Source: Hyphomonadaceae bacterium (lineage in GTDB: Bacteria; Pseudomonadota; Alphaproteobacteria; Caulobacterales; Hyphomonadaceae). Taken from it: DNA of 9,110 bases. The DNA is taken from NCBI GenBank assembly GCA_030696545.1, contig JAUYSA010000400.1, forward strand, positions 1 through 9,110. Direction: 5' to 3'. The notes under the pieces are model-generated. The model saw only the letters and a list, made by a program, of their open reading frames with translations, was not told the origin of the DNA and did no database searches. Within the stretch, counting starts at the first letter, position 1. The number at the start of each line of letters is the position of its first letter. Positions 5,270 through 9,110 of the stretch are shown here, piece by piece. A program made the position numbers and the translations under genes.

Positions 5270-6258
5270 ACTCCGATTCACAAAACGCTCCTCGGGCGCC
5301 CGCGCGCATCCTCTCGACGGACCCCGCCTCGCTCGCCGAAGCGGCCTCGAAAATTCTCGCCGGCGGACTCGTCGCGGTGCCCACCGAGACCGTCTATGGA
5401 CTCGCCGCCGACGCCACGAACGGCGCCGCCGTCGCCTCCATCTACACAGCCAAGGGCCGCCCCTCCTTCAACCCTCTCATCTGCCACGTCGCCGACCTCG
5501 CGATGGCAGAGTCACTCGCCGACTTCAGCCCCCTCGCCCGCGCTCTCGCCGCCCGCTTCTGGCCTGGTCCCCTCACCCTCGTGCTCCCGCGCAAGTCCTC
5601 ATGCCCCGTGCACGAGCTCGCGACCGCCGGCCTCCCCTCGATCGCCGTGCGCCAACCACAACACATTGCTACGCTTGAAATTATTTCGCGTGTGGGGCGA
5701 CCGCTCGCGGCCCCATCGGCCAATCCATCAGAGCAGTTGAGCCCCACCACAGCGGCTCATGTGGCCGCCGGACTGGGCTCACGCATCGACCTCATCATCG
5801 ATGGCGGACCGTGCTCTGCAGGTCTCGAGTCGACCATCATCGCGCCCGGTGAAGACGGCGCCGTGATGCTCCGCGCGGGTGCTCTCGCACGCTCCGAGAT
5901 CGAGTTGCTCACAGGCCCGCTGAGGTCTCCGGACCACGCGAAGGGCATCGTCGCGCCCGGCATGTTGAGGCGCCACTACGCCCCTCATGCGCGTCTCCGA
6001 CTCGGCGCCACGGCGCCTGAATCCGGAGAGGCCTTCCTCGCCTTCGGGGCGCCGCCGAGCGGTGTTTCACCTTCTCTCAACCTTTCGATTCGCGGCGACC
6101 TCGCGGAGGCCGCGACGAACCTCTTCGCGATGCTGCGAGCGCTCGATGAGACTCATGACTCGATCGCCGTCGCGCCCATTCCGAACGTCGGACTCGGCGA
6201 AGCACTCAACGACAGATTGAGAAGAGGTGCTGCACACTCGCGCGAAAATGAGTTATGA
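5266..6258 (+). CDS. tsaC: L-threonylcarbamoyladenylate synthase (Sua5/YwlC type)
   Basis: The enzyme condenses threonine, bicarbonate and ATP to threonylcarbamoyl-AMP, the first step of t6A formation at position 37 of tRNAs that read ANN codons. At 330 residues it is the long Sua5 type: a YrdC domain (about 15-205) plus a C-terminal Sua5 domain. Visible marks are VAVPTETVYGLAADA (36-50), the KGRP and NPL motif (63-71), FWPGPLTLVL, a PSAN segment followed by SPT, and the linker APGMLRRHYAP that closes over the active site. The ATG at 5266 fits the family start; the frame is open upstream to 5044 but that extension looks non-coding. The ribosome binding site is weak. The gene and its flanks are far richer in GANTC than the rest of the window and use GGA, TCG and TCA more freely, so they may have a separate origin. 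Confidence 0.94.
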   Translation: MNSDSQNAPRAPARILSTDPASLAEAASKILAGGLVAVPTETVYGLAADATNGAAVASIYTAKGRPSFNPLICHVADLAMAESLADFSPLARALAARFWPGPLTLVLPRKSSCPVHELATAGLPSIAVRQPQHIATLEIISRVGRPLAAPSANPSEQLSPTTAAHVAAGLGSRIDLIIDGGPCSAGLESTIIAPGEDGAVMLRAGALARSEIELLTGPLRSPDHAKGIVAPGMLRRHYAPHARLRLGATAPESGEAFLAFGAPPSGVSPSLNLSIRGDLAEAATNLFAMLRALDETHDSIAVAPIPNVGLGEALNDRLRRGAAHSRENEL

Positions 6259-6265
6259 CAGATTC

Positions 6266-6300
6266 GTTGAGTCGGAATTCCGATCGGACGAAGACTCAAC
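6266..6300 (+). terminator. Inverted repeat after tsaC, possible terminator
   Basis: GTTGAGTC (6266-6273) and GACTCAAC (6293-6300) form an exact 8-bp stem 8 nt past the tsaC stop, followed by TTAATT. The loop contains the 12-base palindrome TCGGAATTCCGA, which overlaps the left arm, and the overlapping palindrome CCGATCGG. Both stem arms carry a GANTC site. The weak T-tract makes a terminator plausible but not certain; a protein-binding site is the alternative. Confidence 0.35.
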
Positions 6301-6314
6301 TTAATTGGATGCGA

Positions 6315-6328
6315 GCCCGCTAGCGGGC
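6315..6328. repeat. Short palindrome GCCCGC-TA-GCGGGC
   Basis: This perfect 14-base palindrome lies 33 nt before the start of the lysine-rich peptide gene, with GATG and CATC outside it in complementary positions. It may be a regulator site or a 5' hairpin of that transcript, or it may belong to the tsaC 3' end. Confidence 0.35.
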
Positions 6329-6361
6329 GTCCATCTGAGGGACCACTCAAGGAGACTTCAA

Positions 6362-6445
6362 ATGGCCACTGCCAAAAAAGCTGCGAAGAAGCCGGCGAAA
6401 GCCGCCGCCAAAAAGCCGGTCAAAGCTGCTAAGAAGAAGAAGTAG
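6362..6445 (+). CDS. 27-residue lysine-rich, histone H1-like peptide
   Basis: The ATG follows a textbook ribosome binding site, AAGGAG (6349-6354), 7 nt upstream. The ORF encodes 27 residues, of which 12 are Lys and most of the rest Ala, with two KKP blocks (AKKPAKAAA and AKKPVKAA) and four lysines at the end. Two TAG stops stand in tandem. The KKPAK-type pattern is that of bacterial H1-like and AlgP-like tails that bind DNA or RNA without specificity, but this one is a tail with no folded domain. A nucleic-acid or nucleoid-binding role is an inference from charge. Its 3' region holds a foldable three-way junction and a strong terminator, so it seems to form its own short transcript. It is too short for usual gene finders and could be overlooked. 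Confidence 0.75.
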   Translation: MATAKKAAKKPAKAAAKKPVKAAKKKK

Positions 6446-6461
6446 TAGCTAAGCTCTTCGC

Positions 6462-6512
6462 ATTGGGCAGCCAGTCCTTGGCTCGCGCCTCACCAACTAG
6501 AGGCCGCCCAAT
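6462..6512 (+). ncRNA. Candidate three-way-junction RNA element
   Basis: Every part of this 51-nt stretch pairs. The closing stem is ATTGGGC (6462-6468) with GCCCAAT (6506-6512), 7 bp. Hairpin one is AGCCA-GTCCT-TGGCT (6469-6483). Hairpin two is GCCTC-ACCAACTA-GAGGC (6487-6504). Only CGC and one C join the helices, and the closing stem abuts hairpin one directly, allowing coaxial stacking. It lies between the lysine-rich peptide gene and the terminator at 6538. It is not a tRNA: there are two arms, the length is wrong and the T-arm motif is absent. It could be a 3' UTR element, a 3'-derived small RNA or a protein-binding site. I recognise no known RNA family. Confidence 0.45.
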
Positions 6513-6537
6513 TCCCAGAGACTAGAGTAGCATTCCT

Positions 6538-6567
6538 CGTGCCCGTCCGGTTCTCCGGGCGGGCACG
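6538..6567 (+). terminator. Strong intrinsic terminator hairpin
   Basis: CGTGCCCGTCCGG (6538-6550) pairs with CCGGGCGGGCACG (6555-6567) as a 13-bp stem, with one G-U pair, around a TTCT tetraloop. The following AACTCTTTC is moderately T-rich. This is the best terminator in the window and most likely ends the transcript with the lysine-rich peptide and the three-way junction. Confidence 0.75.
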
Positions 6568-6924
6568 AACTCTTTCAGGGGTAGCTTTTCCGGCGCTCAC
6601 GCTGTGAACAACCCTGAACAGAGCGGCCACAGCAACGCCCGCGTCCTCCGCGAAGTCTGCAGCCAAGCCCTACAAACAAAGAGCGCGCGAAGCGCTCATG
6701 CCTTTCTGCCCCCGCGAAGCGGGGGAAGTGGATCGGCGCGCCGCGCCGAGACGAAGGGGGCGAGTCTCAAGGAGATTCTCCACGTCTCGAAGGGCGAGGT
6801 CGGCCTCACCCCGCACCCAATTCCGCGGAATCCCCCACCCCAAAACCCAAACCAAACAACGCGTCCCCTGTAGGATAGAAACCCCTCCATCCCCGCCCCC
6901 ACATTCCCGGCGTATGATGCGGGT
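6568..6924. other. Gene-free stretch with one palindromic element
   Basis: Between the terminator and the next gene I see no credible coding sequence; an ORF of about 90 codons from 6604 runs straight through the palindromes. The stretch holds the repeat at 6681-6760, three GANTC sites (6762, 6774, 6828) and a C/A-rich segment (about 6830-6900) leading to the next gene. TAGGAT at 6871-6876 could be a -10 box but has no good -35 partner. Confidence 0.55.
6681..6760. repeat. Palindromic repeat, family 3
   Basis: Three hairpins follow one another: GAGCGC...GCGCTC (6681-6697), CCCCCGC-GAA-GCGGGGG (6709-6725) and CGGCGC-GCC-GCGCCG (6734-6748), ending in AGACGAAGGGGG, whose G-run can also pair with the C-run at 6709. 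The first hairpin is the same module as the tail hairpin of the family 1 repeats around the GIY-YIG gene (1077-1091 and 1586-1600), also preceded by AAA. The pattern CCCCCGC...GCGGGGG-AAGTGGATCGGCGC is of a kind seen often in alphaproteobacterial intergenic DNA. Confidence 0.75.
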
Positions 6925-7641
6925 ATGGAAGACGACGACGACATCATGCGGCGCAAAAGCGACCCGCGCCTTGCGGAATACGATCCGCCCCCGCCGCCCG
7001 GCCTCACCTGGGCGAGCGCCTTCGACGTGCTGATCCACGCGCGAGACGTGCTGACCCTGATCGTTGCCCGCTTCTGGTCGCCCTTCGCGCTGGGCAAAGA
7101 CAGCCGGATGTCCTCGGCGCGCCGACGCGAGTTCCTATCCTGGCTGCGCCCGGTCGAGCTGATGCTCCGCCGCCTGCTGTTCATCGAGGCCTCGGCTCTC
7201 GCCGCGACGCTCGCGCCTGCGCCACTGCCGGCGGCCCGCACACAGCCACCCGCCTCAACGCACGCTGATCGCCAGCGCGATCCTCCTTCAACCAACCCGG
7301 AAGATTGGGCCGCGTCGTTCAGAGTAGCCGCAGACGTTGGGTCCTCTCCCCACGACAATGCGAGAACCAGCACATGCGCCCCACGCTATCGCGCCGAGGT
7401 TGGCGGCGAAGACACATGCGATGCACGCTCGCTCGCCGTGCGCCTCGAAGCCATGCTCCGCGTCGTCTCGGACCTCACGCCCCACATCTGCCGCCTGGCT
7501 GTCCGCATTCAGCGCACAGGCCGCCGCGCCTTCAAGGATCTCGTCGCACCCGCGCCATGCCACAACTCTTCCATGCGCCGAACGCTCAGCCAGCTGGCCG
7601 AAGCCATCGGCCCGATCATTGCCGCCGATGACTCGTCCTGA
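6925..7641 (+). CDS. Conserved-looking protein of unknown function
   Basis: I cannot name this 238-residue protein. It has strongly GC-biased third positions and protein-like sequence. The acidic start MEDDDD and a Pro run (residues 21-25) lead into an amphipathic helical region, FDVLIHARDVLTLIVARFWSPF, then REFLSWLRPVELMLRRLLFIEASALAA. The middle (about 100-160) is rich in Pro, Ala, Thr and Arg and probably disordered, except for DWAASFRV. A second helical segment (SLAVRLEAMLRVVSDLTPHICRLAVRIQR) follows. No signal peptide or membrane helix is convincing; the helices look amphipathic and Arg-rich, so membrane-surface or nucleic-acid contact is possible. The ATG at 6925 lacks a good ribosome binding site; ATG at 6946 is an in-frame alternative. 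It stands alone, followed by a 254-nt gap before the SPFH gene. Confidence 0.7.
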   Translation: MEDDDDIMRRKSDPRLAEYDPPPPPGLTWASAFDVLIHARDVLTLIVARFWSPFALGKDSRMSSARRREFLSWLRPVELMLRRLLFIEASALAATLAPAPLPAARTQPPASTHADRQRDPPSTNPEDWAASFRVAADVGSSPHDNARTSTCAPRYRAEVGGEDTCDARSLAVRLEAMLRVVSDLTPHICRLAVRIQRTGRRAFKDLVAPAPCHNSSMRRTLSQLAEAIGPIIAADDSS

Positions 7642-7895
7642 CCCCACCCTCAGGGAAACCCCATCGCCCTGCAGCCACCTGCGGGGTCGCGGGCATATGC
7701 GCGCCGCACAGTAAACGCCCACCCCCGCCCCAACAAAAGCCGCCGCCGCACGGGCAATACCCAGTCGATACTCTGCTTTCGCTAGAATTCAGCCCAAACA
7801 AGCCGAACCAGACGGAGTTTTTGAATTGTAGCTCTCTGTCCTCAAGGGTAGTGTCCACGGCTTCTGGGGCGGATACGTGGTGCGGGACCTTTCCG

Positions 7896-8957
7896 ATGCT
7901 TGAGATCGTCGCAATTGTCGGCGCAGTCCTTGTTGGACTGCTTCTCGCCTTCCTTATCTACCGCGCCGCGCGCACATACGACGCCGGCTCGCACGCCACC
8001 TTCATCACCACGAAGGGCGGAAATTTCTACGGCGCTCTCCGCCAGCCGACCACGCTTTGGGATCCTTCGATCAAGGTCCTCCGCGATCGCCACGCGCCAG
8101 ACATCACGATCATGACGCAGGACGCGTCGGGAAACTATTATGAGAAGTCCCTCGTGAACCGCCGCAATGGCGAGATCACGCTCCGCGTTCAAACCTGCTC
8201 GCCCCGCCCCTTCATCACGCGCACCTCAGACAAGCGCCAGCTCGTCATCAAGGCCAAGGTCTCCTTCCAGATCGACATCGACCGAATCGAAATGCCCAGC
8301 CAGATGCAGGCCTTCGGCGTCACCCTCGGCGCCCGCATCGAAAATCTGTTCGACAACGCCATCGGCGAGCACGAAGACCAGGACGTCTTCGCCAAGCAGC
8401 GCGAGATCGAAGAGAAAGTCCTCCGCCAGCTTCAGGATATCGAAGCCCCCGCCGATCCGACCCATCCTGTGGGCATGCCCATGGGCATCAAGGTCTATGA
8501 AGCGATGTTCTCCTACGAACCGGCTGTGAAGCCGATCAACAAGGACCTCGCCAACGGCCCGATGGCTTATGACAACGAGCACCTCGACGATCTGGTCGAC
8601 ATGCTCGAAAAGGCCAATCCCGCCACGATCGAGACCCTGATGCGGATGCTGGAACTGCAAACCAAGCAGAACATCGTCCAGATGCTCTGCAAGTCCGGCG
8701 GCCTCGTCGCCTTCACGGCGTCTGAACTCGGCCTCTCTGAACGCACGGTCGAACGCGCGAGCAATGGCGCTAACATCATGAAGCCCGCCGCTTTCCCACC
8801 CGCCGACGCCCCTGCCCCGGTGCTCAACACGGCGATTGCCTCGCCCGTCGCCCCGCCCGTCGATCCGGCGACGGCCTATTACAATCTCGGCGCGCCCAAG
8901 GGCCAGAAAGCCGCCGCCTCTGTTGCGGCGACGGCCGATCCGGTCAAAACGTCCTAG
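7896..8957 (+). CDS. SPFH/band 7 domain membrane protein
   Basis: A 353-residue protein with one N-terminal membrane helix (about residues 3-24) followed by an SPFH/band 7 domain (about 90-215): GEITLRVQTCSPRPFITRTSDKR, KAKVSFQIDIDRI, then the helix ARIENLFDNAIGEH and KQREIEEKVLRQL before the closing GIKVYEAMFSYEP strand. Such proteins oligomerise on membranes and scaffold proteases or microdomains. A helical region follows (LDDLVDMLEKANPATIETLMRMLEL) and a Pro/Ala-rich, probably disordered tail from about 300. I start at the ATG at 7896, with GGGA (7884-7887) 8 nt upstream; the frame is open back to a TTG at 7821 but that part would put 25 polar residues before the helix. No NfeD-type partner is adjacent. 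The stop directly abuts the map start, so the two are probably co-transcribed. Confidence 0.85.
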   Translation: MLEIVAIVGAVLVGLLLAFLIYRAARTYDAGSHATFITTKGGNFYGALRQPTTLWDPSIKVLRDRHAPDITIMTQDASGNYYEKSLVNRRNGEITLRVQTCSPRPFITRTSDKRQLVIKAKVSFQIDIDRIEMPSQMQAFGVTLGARIENLFDNAIGEHEDQDVFAKQREIEEKVLRQLQDIEAPADPTHPVGMPMGIKVYEAMFSYEPAVKPINKDLANGPMAYDNEHLDDLVDMLEKANPATIETLMRMLELQTKQNIVQMLCKSGGLVAFTASELGLSERTVERASNGANIMKPAAFPPADAPAPVLNTAIASPVAPPVDPATAYYNLGAPKGQKAAASVAATADPVKTS

Positions 8958-9110
8958 ATGACCATCGACCGCGAAGACCAGCTCGACGGCCTCAAGCACA
9001 TCGGCCGCATCGTCGCCCAGGCGCTCGACCTGATGCGCTCCTCCGCCGAACCCGGCATGACCACCGCTGAACTCGACGCCATCGGCGCCGAATTCCTCGA
9101 CCGCGAAGGC
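8958..9110 (+). CDS. map: Type I methionine aminopeptidase, N-terminal part
   Basis: The first 51 codons of a protein cut by the window edge. The start MTIDREDQLDGLKHIGRIVA, then an Arg-Ser-Ser segment, EPGMTTAELDAIGAEFLDREG, is the N-terminal helix region of type I methionine aminopeptidase, the metal enzyme that removes the initiator methionine from nascent proteins. The metal ligands (two Asp, one His, two Glu) lie beyond the window, so activity cannot be judged. The ATG follows the TAG of the SPFH gene without a gap and has no clear ribosome binding site of its own, pointing to translational coupling. Confidence 0.9.
   Translation, partial: MTIDREDQLDGLKHIGRIVAQALDLMRSSAEPGMTTAELDAIGAEFLDREG

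Noticed and set aside
6462..6512. Possible tRNA or tmRNA piece
   Set aside because: The 7-bp closing stem recalls an acceptor stem, but there are only two arms, no T-loop sequence, no anticodon arm and no CCA end.
6604..6873. 89-codon ORF through the family 3 palindrome
   Set aside because: It translates hairpin DNA, has no ribosome binding site and low-complexity sequence.
7288..7722. Minus-strand ORF overlapping the unknown protein at 6925
   Set aside because: The composition is that of a shadow frame; the plus-strand frame has the better third-position bias and helical patterns.
7783..7788. TAGAAT as a -10 box for the SPFH gene
   Set aside because: No acceptable -35 element is found at the right distance, and it lies over 100 nt from the chosen start.
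8226..8999. 257-codon minus-strand ORF opposite the SPFH gene
   Set aside because: The plus strand encodes a recognisable membrane helix and SPFH domain, and the ORF would also cross the map start.

Overview
This is a high-GC bacterial window. Gene content and repeat families suggest an alphaproteobacterium, most likely from the Caulobacterales/Hyphomonadaceae side. The reasons are a cytochrome b561-YceI fusion, alphaproteobacterial-type intergenic palindromes, an SPFH gene abutting map, and general scarcity of the CcrM site GANTC. The lineage is an inference from pattern memory, not a search.

Layout. 1-381 holds no gene I can support. 382-999 encodes a secreted YceI protein. 1008-1606 is a small cassette: a UPF0213-type GIY-YIG nuclease gene (1210-1521) bracketed by near-identical palindromic repeats. 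1629-2189 (minus) is a hemerythrin-like protein. A composite palindromic repeat (2246-2397) fills the divergent promoter gap before a second YceI protein, here a lipoprotein (2459-3070). A small unknown lipoprotein gene (3067-3504, minus) meets it tail to tail at a CTAG and is divergent from a cytochrome b561-YceI fusion (3540-4841). A second composite repeat (4864-4994) closes this block.

5028-6297 is a compositionally distinct segment with the TsaC/Sua5 gene for tRNA t6A synthesis (5266-6258). By hand count it has 20 GANTC sites in about 1.27 kb, against 8 in the other 7.8 kb. Next comes a compact transcription unit: a 27-residue lysine-rich peptide gene with a strong ribosome binding site (6362-6445), a foldable three-way junction (6462-6512) and a strong terminator hairpin (6538-6567). 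A third palindrome family sits at 6681-6760, followed by an unrecognised 238-residue protein (6925-7641), an SPFH/band 7 membrane protein (7896-8957) and the first 51 codons of type I methionine aminopeptidase (8958 to the window edge).

How the genes relate. Three YceI domains, one carried by a di-heme b561 membrane module, suggest a periplasmic lipid or quinone-binding function tied to the electron transport chain; a nearby hemerythrin fits an oxygen- or iron-related theme, but this is inference. TsaC and Map are housekeeping. The parts that look least described are the GIY-YIG/palindrome cassette, the GANTC-dense tsaC segment, and the lysine-rich peptide gene with its structured 3' region.
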